Shown here piece by piece: positions 15,014-22,583 of a stretch of 27,608 nt of DNA. Numbering within the stretch: position 1 is the first letter of the stretch; every line of letters starts with the position of its first letter. The notes below the pieces were generated by a model, which was given only the letters and a program-made list of their open reading frames with translations, did no database searches and was not told the origin of the DNA. The DNA is from Alphaproteobacteria bacterium (GTDB lineage: Bacteria; Pseudomonadota; Alphaproteobacteria; Rickettsiales; 21-14-0-20-44-7), in contig JABDBO010000006.1 of the NCBI GenBank assembly GCA_013288575.1, positions 1-27,608 on the forward strand, read 5' to 3'. The position numbers and the translations under genes were made by a program.

Positions 15014-15436
15014 TTAACCAATAGTATTGCCGCGCTCTTTGGCCGAATTTGCCAGCGCATAAACAGGCGGTGCGGTTATTTTCTTCTCGGTACCGTTCTT
15101 ATCAGCCTTGTCTTCAACACTATTATCAGATTTCTGTTTTGCTTTAAATTGCATCAATTCGTTTAAAAGATTTTTGGCAGATTCCTGCTGCTCATCATTC
15201 AATTTTGCTTTTTTGAACTTAGCTTCTTCATAACCAACCAAATCTCCCAATGCTTTAAAGCTAGGATGTTCTTTGCATTCTGAAACCAGACTTTTAAATC
15301 TATCATCATCTAATAGTTTCGAAACTGTTTTAACTATTTTCGTTTCTGACGTATGCCCACCATGTTTTACTGAAAGCACTTCGCCTTCGCCAACTATTAC
15401 CGCGTCCGTTTGATGCTGATGTTTTTTATCTGCCAT
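15014..15436 (-). CDS. Hypothetical Lys/Glu-rich soluble protein
   Basis: 140 aa, very hydrophilic, Lys- and Glu-rich, with predicted helices about 33-110 (KIVKTVSKLLDDDRFKSLVSECKEH, EEAKFKKAKLNDEQQESAKNLLNELMQFKAKQ) and a disordered C-terminus. No cysteine pattern, signal peptide or known motif. ATG 15436 is preceded by GCGGGAATTT, a modest ribosome binding site. It is divergent from polA with a 95-nt gap. Function unknown. Confidence 0.6.
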   Translation of the reverse strand: MADKKHQHQTDAVIVGEGEVLSVKHGGHTSETKIVKTVSKLLDDDRFKSLVSECKEHPSFKALGDLVGYEEAKFKKAKLNDEQQESAKNLLNELMQFKAKQKSDNSVEDKADKNGTEKKITAPPVYALANSAKERGNTIG

Positions 15437-15531
15437 AAATTCCCGCTTATAATTCCTGCTGTTGAATTTCGCTGATTATAGTTTATCTATGTTAAACCAA
15501 TATTACAAACTATGCAAATAAGGCAATTTTA

Positions 15532-18240
15532 ATGTCTCAGGCAATTCCAGAGAAAAAACAAGATGTTGCGACCAGAAAACTTTATCTGGTTGATGGCTAC
15601 GGCTTTGTTTTCCGTGCCTACCACGTCATGCCGCCGCTCTCAAACCCGGAAGGCGTTCCCGTTGGCGCGGTTTATGGTTTTACCAATATGCTGACCAAAC
15701 TCCTAAAAGACCACAAACCAGATTACATGGCCGTGGTTTTTGATGCCGGCTCCAAAACTTTCCGCAATGAAATTTATACTGATTATAAAGCCAACCGCCC
15801 CGAAGCGCCGGAAGATTTAAAACCGCAATTCGCCCTTGTGCGTGATGCTGCCGCTGCTGTTGGCCTCAAAAGCTATGAACTGGCAGGTTTTGAAGCCGAT
15901 GATATCATCGCAACTTTCACTAAAAAAGCCAGCGAGCAGGGGATTGAAGTCACCATAGTTTCCTCCGACAAAGATCTCATGCAGCTCGTGCACGATAACC
16001 AGGTCAAAATGTTTGATCCGGTCAAAAACAAATTCATCAAAGAAAAAGACGTTGTTGAGAAATTCGGCGTGCCACCACATAAAGTTCTCGATGCATCGGC
16101 GCTGATTGGTGATTCATCCGACAACGTCCCAGGCGTTCCGGGAATCGGCCCCAAAACCGCGGCTGAACTCATCAACCAATATGGGAGCCTCGACGAACTC
16201 CTTGCCCGTGCCGGCGAAATAAAACAAAACAAACGCCGCGAAGTAATGCTTGAAAGCCGCGAAAAAGCGCTGATGTCGCGCGAGCTGATCAAACTCCATT
16301 ATGACGTCCCACTCCATTTTAATTTTGATGATTTAAAAACTACTCAAGATGATTCACGCGTTTTAGAATTCGCAAAAAAACACGGTTTCAAATCCATAAT
16401 CTCCAAAATCTCCGGCACCGCACCGCCGCAAGATGCGGTTGTCCACGTTGCCGAAAAAACCAAAGAAATTTTGGCAGTAGACCGCAAAATAATCTCCACC
16501 ATTGCTGAACTGGAAACCTGGCTAAAACCCGTGCGCAACAACGCCCGTCTGGCAATTTATCCAACCCAAAACGTCGGAGTTGCCCTCTCTGATGGACTGC
16601 GCAGCTGCTTCATAAAATACGGCGAGCGCCAAATGTCAGACGGCTTCGATTTTGGCGACGCACCCGCTACTGGTCTCACCCGTGAAACTGTGAATTCTGC
16701 CCTCAAAGAAATTCTCGCTGATCCGGCGGTGCTAAAAATTTTCCATGATATGAAAGATAAAATTTCATCTTTCATATTTCATCCTTCATCCTTGGCTTTC
16801 GACGACATCCAAATCATGGAATATGTCCTAAACACCGGCCTCAATAACGGCAGCCTGGAAGATCTCGCCCCCGAATTCCCACAGCTTGAAAGCTTGCTCG
16901 GCAGCGGCCGCAACAAAATCCAATTGAAAGATGTCGCTAGCGAAGACATCGCCAAAATCGCTTTCGAAATCGTCGAATTCCTCACCCGCGCGCAAATCAC
17001 CGCCAAACAAAAATTATTCCACGACAAACTCGTCACCATTTATGAGAAAATCGAAAAACCACTAATCGGCATAATCTCCAAAATTGAAAATCGCGGTGCG
17101 AAAATTGATCCGCAGATGCTCGCCGGAATGTCGAGCAAATTCGCCGAAAAAATGGCAAGCTTGGAAGCGCAAATCTACAAAATCACCGGCCGCGAATTCA
17201 ACCTCGGCTCCCCACAACAAATCAGCGATGTACTATTCGGCCAAATGGGCTTAGACGGCGGCAAAAAATCCAAAAAAACCGGCAATTATTCCACCGGTGC
17301 GCGCGTGCTTGACGAATTGGCAGAGCAGGGCGTAGAAATCGCGCAGCTAATCCTGGACTGGCGCCAACTCTCAAAATTAAAATCAACCTACACCGATTCA
17401 CTGCCCAAACAAATCAACCCCAAAACCCAGCGCGTCCACACAACTTTCGCGATGACGGTAACTTCCACCGGCCGCCTAAGCTCCACCGAGCCCAACCTGC
17501 AAAACATCCCCATCCGCACCGAAGAGGGGCGCGCCATCCGCAACGCCTTCATCGCCGAATCGGGCTACAAATTAATCTCGGCTGATTATTCACAAATCGA
17601 ACTGCGCTTACTCGCTGATGTCGCCAATATCCCATCATTAAAAGAGGCCTTCAGAACCGGCCAAGATATCCATGCCATCACCGCGCATCAGGTTTTCGGC
17701 GTCCCGCTCGACCAAGTTAGCAGCGAAGACCGCCGCCGCGCCAAAACCATCAACTTCGGCATCATCTACGGCATCTCCGCCCACGGCCTATCGCAGCGCC
17801 TAAAAATTCCGCGCGATGTTGCCGGCGCCTATATCAAATCATATTTCGCGCAATATCCCGGTATCCGCAAATATATGGATGATACCATCGCCTTCTGCCG
17901 CGAGCACGGCTATGTCGAAACCATCTTCGGCCGCCGCTGCTACATTCGCGGCATCAATGATAAAAACCACGCCGTGCGCCAATTCTCCGAACGCGCCGCC
18001 ATCAACGCGCCATTACAGGGAGCTGCTGCTGACATCATCAAAAAAGCCATGATCGAGCTGGACCGCAAAAACTTCCCGATGATTTTGCAAGTGCATGACG
18101 AATTACTTTTCGAAGTGCCAGAATCCGAGGCCAATGAAGCCGTCAAAAAAATCAAATCCATTATGGAAAATGCCGCCATGCTTTCTGTTCCAATCTTGGT
18201 CGAAGCCCGCTGCGGCAACCACTGGGGCGAAGCGCATTAA
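15532..18240 (+). CDS. polA: DNA polymerase I
   Basis: 902 aa. The 5'-3' exonuclease domain (about 15-300) starts KLYLVDGYGFVFRAYH with D21 and has FEADDIIAT and GDSSDNVPGVPGIGPKTA. The polymerase domain is complete: motif A ADYSQIELR (D685), motif B RRAKTINFGIIYG (K738) and motif C VHDE (854-857, D856). The middle 3'-5' exonuclease domain (about 320-500) appears inactive: the DxE of ExoI is missing (ARLAIYPTQNVGVALSDG in its place) and ExoII is degraded (HDMKDKISSF), so proofreading is unlikely. Residues about 406-420 come from a 22-bp palindrome plus heptamer repeats. It serves Okazaki-fragment processing and repair. A weak AAGG lies 8-9 nt before the ATG. Confidence 0.95.
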   Translation: MSQAIPEKKQDVATRKLYLVDGYGFVFRAYHVMPPLSNPEGVPVGAVYGFTNMLTKLLKDHKPDYMAVVFDAGSKTFRNEIYTDYKANRPEAPEDLKPQFALVRDAAAAVGLKSYELAGFEADDIIATFTKKASEQGIEVTIVSSDKDLMQLVHDNQVKMFDPVKNKFIKEKDVVEKFGVPPHKVLDASALIGDSSDNVPGVPGIGPKTAAELINQYGSLDELLARAGEIKQNKRREVMLESREKALMSRELIKLHYDVPLHFNFDDLKTTQDDSRVLEFAKKHGFKSIISKISGTAPPQDAVVHVAEKTKEILAVDRKIISTIAELETWLKPVRNNARLAIYPTQNVGVALSDGLRSCFIKYGERQMSDGFDFGDAPATGLTRETVNSALKEILADPAVLKIFHDMKDKISSFIFHPSSLAFDDIQIMEYVLNTGLNNGSLEDLAPEFPQLESLLGSGRNKIQLKDVASEDIAKIAFEIVEFLTRAQITAKQKLFHDKLVTIYEKIEKPLIGIISKIENRGAKIDPQMLAGMSSKFAEKMASLEAQIYKITGREFNLGSPQQISDVLFGQMGLDGGKKSKKTGNYSTGARVLDELAEQGVEIAQLILDWRQLSKLKSTYTDSLPKQINPKTQRVHTTFAMTVTSTGRLSSTEPNLQNIPIRTEEGRAIRNAFIAESGYKLISADYSQIELRLLADVANIPSLKEAFRTGQDIHAITAHQVFGVPLDQVSSEDRRRAKTINFGIIYGISAHGLSQRLKIPRDVAGAYIKSYFAQYPGIRKYMDDTIAFCREHGYVETIFGRRCYIRGINDKNHAVRQFSERAAINAPLQGAAADIIKKAMIELDRKNFPMILQVHDELLFEVPESEANEAVKKIKSIMENAAMLSVPILVEARCGNHWGEAH
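16748..16790 (+). repeat. In-frame palindrome and heptamer repeats within polA
   Basis: ATATGAAAGAT (16748-16758) and ATCTTTCATAT (16767-16777) are perfect 11-bp inverted arms with an 8-nt loop. Overlapping them are four tandem heptamers (TTTCATC, TTTCATA, TTTCATC, CTTCATC; 16763-16790). They encode MKDKISSFIFHPSSL in the degenerate exonuclease domain. Confidence 0.8.
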
Positions 18241-18243
18241 TAG

Positions 18244-18272
18244 TTGACAAATATTAATAATTGGCTTATAAA
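18244..18272 (+). promoter_or_regulatory. Promoter of the 205-aa membrane-protein gene
   Basis: TTGACA (18244-18249), exact 17-nt spacer, TATAAA (18267-18272), starting 3 nt after the polA stop codon. A leader of about 17 nt precedes the ATG at 18296. Confidence 0.75.
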
Positions 18273-18295
18273 AGCGCGGCAACAAATTCAACTAT

Positions 18296-18913
18296 ATGGA
18301 TACTAATAAAATCATACCATTAAATCCAAATAATGAAACAGGCAGCCCGCCCGAATATACCGGCTTGCACATTGTTAGGCCAGATGAAGTTGTTAACGCA
18401 CAGCCATTCTATAGAGCTTATAGAACTTATGATCCGAGCCTCAATAAAGAGCAGATAGTAACAAGACTCTGGGAAATTCAAGATGAAGTCAGAAGAGAAA
18501 AGCTATTGGTTGGTACAACATCAATTTCTCCTCTCATTGAGATTAGAGATATTATAGGAAGAAAAAGTGGTTCTCTTACTGAAGAAGATAAAATTGCTTT
18601 ACGCAAAGTAGCTGAAACTCTTAAAGAACGTATCCCTGAATACCATTACGAAGTTATAGGTTTGGTGGAGCAATTTTGTGAGCTAGATAAACCTCATGAT
18701 AGAACATTTATTTTCGCAGGCGTTACCGCTGTGGTGGCAGTAGGCATGTTTTTTGTAGCGAATTTGAAAAATCAGCCAGAGCCATCCCATAAAAAACCTG
18801 AACATAGTCAAACCACTCCAGCACCTGCATCTTTCACCGAAAGAACTGGAAAACATCCAAAAAATTCTCATAGAGAACCGCCAACTCAAAAAACATCCGG
18901 CTGGGAAAAATAA
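18296..18913 (+). CDS. Hypothetical protein with C-terminal membrane helix
   Basis: 205 aa. Residues 1-135 are soluble and helical (EQIVTRLWEIQDEVRREKLL, SLTEEDKIALRKVAETLKERI), 138-156 form one transmembrane helix (FIFAGVTAVVAVGMFFVANL), and 157-205 are a polar tail rich in Pro, Lys, Thr and His. No signal peptide and no family I recognise. It has its own near-consensus promoter but no clear Shine-Dalgarno. A TATCCGC/GCGGATA hairpin lies just after the stop codon. AT-rich codon use differs from polA. Confidence 0.65.
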   Translation: MDTNKIIPLNPNNETGSPPEYTGLHIVRPDEVVNAQPFYRAYRTYDPSLNKEQIVTRLWEIQDEVRREKLLVGTTSISPLIEIRDIIGRKSGSLTEEDKIALRKVAETLKERIPEYHYEVIGLVEQFCELDKPHDRTFIFAGVTAVVAVGMFFVANLKNQPEPSHKKPEHSQTTPAPASFTERTGKHPKNSHREPPTQKTSGWEK

Positions 18914-18940
18914 TATCCGCTCAACAGGCGGATAATAAGA

Positions 18941-18967
18941 TAGACATTCGCTTAAAATTCCTATAAT
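18941..18967 (+). promoter_or_regulatory. Promoter of the nitronate monooxygenase-like gene
   Basis: TATAAT (18962-18967) lies 8 nt before the ATG at 18976, with TAGACA (18941-18946) at a short 15-nt spacing. Transcription would begin at or very near the start codon; there is no ribosome binding site. Confidence 0.5.
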
Positions 18968-18975
18968 TTCCATAA

Positions 18976-20379
18976 ATGCTCAAAGGCCTCAAAAAAGTAA
19001 TGATTTCCGGGGTGGAAGTTCTGCCCATCGTCGAAGGCGGCAAAGGTGTTGCCGTTTCTGATGGCGTATCATCCGGCGCATTCGCCGAAGCCGGTGCGGT
19101 TGGCACATTTTCAGGCGTAAACTGCAAACTGATTGATGATAACGGCAATTATATCCCATTGGTTTACAAAGGAAAAACCCGGATCGAAAAACACAGAGAG
19201 TTAATCGAATATTCAATCAAGGCCGCAATTTCACAGGCCAAAATTGCCTGGAACAAATCCAAAGGCAAAGGCCGCATCCACATAAACGTATTGTGGGAAA
19301 TGGCTGCCTGCCAGGAAATTCTCCACGGTGTGTTAGAGAAAACCAAAGGCATAGTTCATGGTGTTACCTGCGGCGCGGGCATGCCATATAAACTGGCCGA
19401 AATCGCCGCGAAATACAAAGTTCACTATTATCCAATCGTTTCCTCTATGCGTGCAATGCGCGCGCTATGGAAGCGTTCTTACGAAAAAAACAAGGAATGG
19501 CTCGGCGGCGTGGTTTATGAAGATCCGTGGCTGGCTGGCGGCCATAATGGCCTTTCCAATTCTGAAAATCCGCGTCAACCGGAAGATCCATATCCGCGCG
19601 TGGCTGAACTCCGCAAATTCATGAACGAAGTCGGCCTGCATGATACTCCAATCGTTATGGCTGGCGGTGTTTGGTATTTGCGTGATTGGTCGCACTGGCT
19701 TGATAATCCGGAAATTGGCCCAATCGTTTTCCAATATGGTACGCGTCCAATCGTCACTAAAGAAAGCCCGGTTTCAGACGAATGGAAAAAGAAATTGCTC
19801 AATCTTGAAAAAGGCGATGTGTTCCTAAACAATTTTTCGCCAACCGGCTTTTATTCATCGGCTGTGAATAATGATTATATTAGAGAGCTTGATGCTCGCG
19901 GCCATCGCCAGATTGCCTATCGCACTGCGCCTGATAACCATTTGGCAACTCCACTTGCACTTGGTCCTCGCGGCCGTGAAGTTTTCGTAACACCTGAAGA
20001 TCGCGAAAAAGCCGAAGATTGGATTGCGCAAGGTTTTACCGAAGGCTTGAAAACTCCTGATGACACACTCGTTTTTGTCACGCCTGAAAAAGCTGCCGAA
20101 ATCCGCAAAGATCAGGTTGATTGCATGGGCTGCCTTTCGCACTGCCGCTTTTCCAACTGGAAAGATCATGATGATTACACCACTGGCAAACGCCCGGATC
20201 CGCGCAGTTTCTGCATTCAGAAAACCTTACAAGATATTGGCATCGATCACGGCGATATTGACCACAACCTCATGTTCTCCGGCCATAACGCTTACAAATT
20301 CCGCGATGACCCGTTCTATAAAGACGGCTATATCCCAAGCGTAAAAGAACTAGTCGAGCGAATTATTGCGGGTGATTAG
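18976..20379 (+). CDS. Nitronate monooxygenase/2-nitropropane dioxygenase-family flavoprotein
   Basis: 467 aa. A TIM-barrel FMN protein with GGKGVAVSDGVSSGAFAEAGAVGTFSG near the N-terminus, HGVTCGAGMP (about 126-135) and VMAGGVWYLRDW, as in the NMO/FabK-like superfamily. The C-terminal third (about 330-467) is longer than in simple NMOs and holds DCMGCLSHCRF (C383, C386, C390) plus a further Cys in SFCIQKTL, which might bind a metal or Fe-S cluster. Natural substrate unknown; NMOs oxidise alkyl nitronates but many homologues have other roles. ATG 18976 lacks a Shine-Dalgarno and fits a leaderless transcript. The next gene starts 2 nt after the stop. Confidence 0.8.
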   Translation: MLKGLKKVMISGVEVLPIVEGGKGVAVSDGVSSGAFAEAGAVGTFSGVNCKLIDDNGNYIPLVYKGKTRIEKHRELIEYSIKAAISQAKIAWNKSKGKGRIHINVLWEMAACQEILHGVLEKTKGIVHGVTCGAGMPYKLAEIAAKYKVHYYPIVSSMRAMRALWKRSYEKNKEWLGGVVYEDPWLAGGHNGLSNSENPRQPEDPYPRVAELRKFMNEVGLHDTPIVMAGGVWYLRDWSHWLDNPEIGPIVFQYGTRPIVTKESPVSDEWKKKLLNLEKGDVFLNNFSPTGFYSSAVNNDYIRELDARGHRQIAYRTAPDNHLATPLALGPRGREVFVTPEDREKAEDWIAQGFTEGLKTPDDTLVFVTPEKAAEIRKDQVDCMGCLSHCRFSNWKDHDDYTTGKRPDPRSFCIQKTLQDIGIDHGDIDHNLMFSGHNAYKFRDDPFYKDGYIPSVKELVERIIAGD

Positions 20380-20381
20380 TG

Positions 20382-20963
20382 ATGCAAGAAAGTGATTCTG
20401 GCCATGTAGGCGGATTATTAAAATCTAGAATCTGGCCAATTCTAGAAACTTATACAGATAATTTAATCAAGTTAGATGCTCCACTTATCACAGAAGTAGA
20501 TGCAAATGATAAAAGCACTTTTGAAACCTATCTGGTTAAAGAAGCAGACCCGCTTAACGCTACTCTGCTTACATTAAAATTATGGGAAAAATTAAGGAGT
20601 CCGCAGACCGTAAAATTACGTGGAGAACTAGGAGGGCCGCCGACGGCAATTCCTAGAGCTTTGAGTGATTGTGCTCAGGCAATTATCAGGGAATTGGGGA
20701 GATATGCTAGAGAAAATGGAATCGAAGCCAATACTTTTAGTAGCCCTGAAACAGCTGAAGATAGAAGAAAATTTTCTGAATGGCTCAATTCAAAAGATCG
20801 TAAACATGACGATTCTTACGAAGTAGAAGCTTTTCAAAATGCCGAGTTTGCTGCTTTGATCAATGATAATCAGCATGCAGATTTTTTAAATATAATGATG
20901 GGCGCCTCCAGTTTGTTATTAACCCGGGTTTTTGCTACCCGCTTGGCAAATGAGAAAAAATAA
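20382..20963 (+). CDS. Hypothetical protein downstream of the NMO-like gene
   Basis: 193 aa from ATG 20382, two nt after the preceding TAG; a GTG at 20379 overlapping that stop is the alternative. Soluble, mostly helical, with no signal peptide; a mildly hydrophobic stretch near the C-terminus (LNIMMGASSLLLTRVFATRLA) could be an amphipathic helix. I do not recognise the family. Close spacing suggests co-transcription with the NMO-like gene, but the AT-rich codon use resembles the other orphans in the window. It converges on the Cys-rich gene with a 2-nt gap. Confidence 0.6.
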   Translation: MQESDSGHVGGLLKSRIWPILETYTDNLIKLDAPLITEVDANDKSTFETYLVKEADPLNATLLTLKLWEKLRSPQTVKLRGELGGPPTAIPRALSDCAQAIIRELGRYARENGIEANTFSSPETAEDRRKFSEWLNSKDRKHDDSYEVEAFQNAEFAALINDNQHADFLNIMMGASSLLLTRVFATRLANEKK

Positions 20964-20965
20964 TA

Positions 20966-21382
20966 CTAATTATTAAATATCATGTTCGTCTTATAAGCCG
21001 GCACCAGTTCCTTTTTGCTATCTTCTATGCATTTTAAAAAATTGTCACTACAAGCTCCATTTGGCTGGCATTCTTTTTTCCTACATGCCGCCTCTTTTTC
21101 ATCAGCCTGTTTTACGCAATTTTCCAAAGCGGCAGTTTTCTCCCACTCACAAGAACCTGCGGTTTGCTTGCAAGAACCATAAGTTTCATAGCAAACGTCT
21201 TGCACTTTCTGCACCATGCATGCGCCGCAAAGCCCATGACTGCAGAATTCATCTACCTTTTTCAACTCAGGCTCTGATAAGCATGAATCCTTGGTTATCA
21301 TGCACAAATGGGGATTTTGCGCGCAGCCCGGCGCGGTGCTGAAAAACATGCTAAATGAGACCAAAACCGCAAATATAGACAT
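20966..21382 (-). CDS. Exported cysteine-rich protein
   Basis: 138 aa. The N-terminus MSIFAVLVSFSMFFSTAPGCA is a signal sequence; C20 lies in a weak lipobox-like context, so cleavage by either signal peptidase is possible. The mature part has about 13 further cysteines, in CxxCxxC-like groupings (FCSHGLCGACMVQ, ACRKKEC, SCEWEK), interspersed with charged helices. Such density suggests a disulfide-stabilised periplasmic or secreted protein. AGGAAAA lies about 6 nt before the ATG. It is divergent from queH with only 28 nt between. Family unknown. Confidence 0.7.
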   Translation of the reverse strand: MSIFAVLVSFSMFFSTAPGCAQNPHLCMITKDSCLSEPELKKVDEFCSHGLCGACMVQKVQDVCYETYGSCKQTAGSCEWEKTAALENCVKQADEKEAACRKKECQPNGACSDNFLKCIEDSKKELVPAYKTNMIFNN

Positions 21383-21410
21383 AATAGTTTTCCTATCTTA
21401 TTATAATATA

Positions 21411-22097
21411 ATGTCATTTCAAAGTCATCAATACACCACTCCGCGCAAAGAAAAGCTAGAATTTCCGCACCCATCAAACAAAGTGCTGATGCATTCTTGC
21501 TGCGCGCCCTGCGCTGGCGAGTTGATGGAGGCTATTGCCGAATCCGGCATTGAGCAAACCATATTTTTCTATAACCCCAACATCCACCCCTTAAAAGAAT
21601 ACAACATCCGCAAAGAAGAAAACATCCGCTACGCCGAAAAACTAAACATCCCATTCATCGATGCTGATTACGATGTGCAAGATTGGTTTGCCCGCGCCAA
21701 AGGTATGGAAAAAGATCCGGAGCGCGGCCGCCGTTGCAGCATGTGTTTTGACATGCGCTTCCTTCGCACTGCACTCTATGCGCATGAACATGGATTTAAC
21801 GTAATCACCAGCTCGCTTGGAATTTCGCGCTGGAAAAACATGGAGCAAATCAACGAGAGTGGCCACTACGCCGCCAGCCACTATGAAGGAATTCAATATT
21901 GGGATTACAACTGGCGCAAAGATGGCGGCGGTGCTCGCATGTACGAAATCGCCAAACGCGAAGAATTCTACGCCCAGCAATATTGCGGCTGCATCTATTC
22001 CTTACGCGACACCAACGAATGGCGCGAAAAAAATGGTCGCGAAAAAATTGCCATCGGCGAGACGTGGTATGAGGATAAGCTGAAAAACAATGCCTAG
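21411..22097 (+). CDS. queH: Epoxyqueuosine reductase QueH
   Basis: 228 aa. QueH (DUF208) signature: HSCCAPC (C30, C31, C34) near the N-terminus, IFFYNPNIHPLKEY, GRRCSMCFDMRF and QQYCGC, with ITSSLGISRWKN; these cysteines bind an Fe-S cluster. It reduces epoxyqueuosine to queuosine in tRNA, the non-orthologous substitute for cobalamin-dependent QueG. Start ATG 21411 is chosen from the family N-terminus; a much longer frame from 21291 would run through the divergent Cys-rich gene. A TATAAT sits only 3 nt before the ATG and no ribosome binding site is seen, so the leader is very short or absent. Confidence 0.92.
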   Translation: MSFQSHQYTTPRKEKLEFPHPSNKVLMHSCCAPCAGELMEAIAESGIEQTIFFYNPNIHPLKEYNIRKEENIRYAEKLNIPFIDADYDVQDWFARAKGMEKDPERGRRCSMCFDMRFLRTALYAHEHGFNVITSSLGISRWKNMEQINESGHYAASHYEGIQYWDYNWRKDGGGARMYEIAKREEFYAQQYCGCIYSLRDTNEWREKNGREKIAIGETWYEDKLKNNA

Positions 22098-22120
22098 CAA
22101 TTCGCTAAATTTTCCCACAA

Positions 22121-22200
22121 TCGTCATCCTCGGGTTAGACCCGAGGATCCAGGTTGTGTGAAGACCGCACTGGATCCCCGTGCAAAAGCACGAGGATGAC
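22121..22200. repeat. Extragenic palindromic repeat (GTCATCCTCG...CGAGGATGAC)
   Basis: Outer inverted arms GTCATCCTCG (22123-22132) and CGAGGATGAC (22191-22200). Inside are CCTCGGG/CCCGAGG (22128-22146) and GTGC-AAAA-GCAC hairpins. This is the pattern of dispersed REP-like palindromes seen in alphaproteobacterial genomes. On the plus strand it is followed by AACTTTTT, so it may also terminate queH. Confidence 0.75.
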
Positions 22201-22252
22201 AACTTTTTAAATAACCTCCTGAAAACCCTCCAATAAATCTACACCCGTTAAT

Positions 22253-22281
22253 TTGACAATAAGAGTTAGTGGGCGGATAAT
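22253..22281 (+). promoter_or_regulatory. Promoter of the putative structured RNA
   Basis: TTGACA (22253-22258), exact 17-nt spacer, GATAAT (22276-22281). There is no open frame downstream, which points to an RNA gene starting near 22284-22288. Confidence 0.7.
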
Positions 22282-22283
22282 TA

Positions 22284-22535
22284 GAGCTGTAACCAGGAAC
22301 TAGAGAGCCTGGTTATAGGAGTTCTCTAGCTCTTACAGACCTCTAAACTGTCCATACCCTATAACAGTGGACTGTATGAAAGCATCGTCCTTAGCGGGTG
22401 AGTGTGTGTAGCAATATATGCCTGTATTATCGCTAGGGTTACCATGATCAGATGACTATATGACAGAGGGTGAAGTTTAGAGCACTATTGCACAGCACTA
22501 CCACTTGCAAGTGGACGGCCTAAGAAAGAAGGGAA
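22284..22535 (+). ncRNA. Putative structured non-coding RNA, class unknown
   Basis: No coding frame of useful length in 22203-22583, yet there is a near-consensus promoter and strong pairing. CTGTAA (22287-22292) pairs with TTACAG (22333-22338) around hairpin AACCAGG/CCTGGTT (22291-22297/22308-22314). The loop of that hairpin (CTAGAGA, 22300-22306) is complementary to TCTCTAG (22323-22329), a possible pseudoknot. CTCTAAACT (22341-22349) and AGTTTAGAG (22474-22482) form a 9-bp long-range helix enclosing GTCCA/TGGAC, TAGCG/CGCTA (22392-22396/22431-22435) and a possible second pseudoknot ACCCTA/TAGGGT (22356-22361/22434-22439). A CCACTTGCAAGTGG hairpin ends it (22501-22514). The 3' end is a guess. 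I see no signatures of tmRNA, RNase P RNA or SRP RNA. Confidence 0.55.
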
Positions 22536-22583
22536 TAGTGATTAGTGGAGAGTGATTAGAATAAATACACTACCCGCTAACCG

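Noticed and set aside
15817..18218. Many antisense frames within polA
   Set aside because: They are the by-product of strong codon bias in polA; none has a start region or domain of its own.
21291..21410. Longer queH frame from 21291
   Set aside because: It runs antisense through the signal peptide of the divergent Cys-rich gene and adds residues absent from QueH proteins.
22284..22535. tmRNA, RNase P RNA, SRP RNA or group I intron as identity of the structured RNA
   Set aside because: No tRNA-like T-arm with CCA or tag frame, no GAGGAAAGTCC or related RNase P core, no SRP GGAAG tetraloop region, and no flanking tRNA exons.
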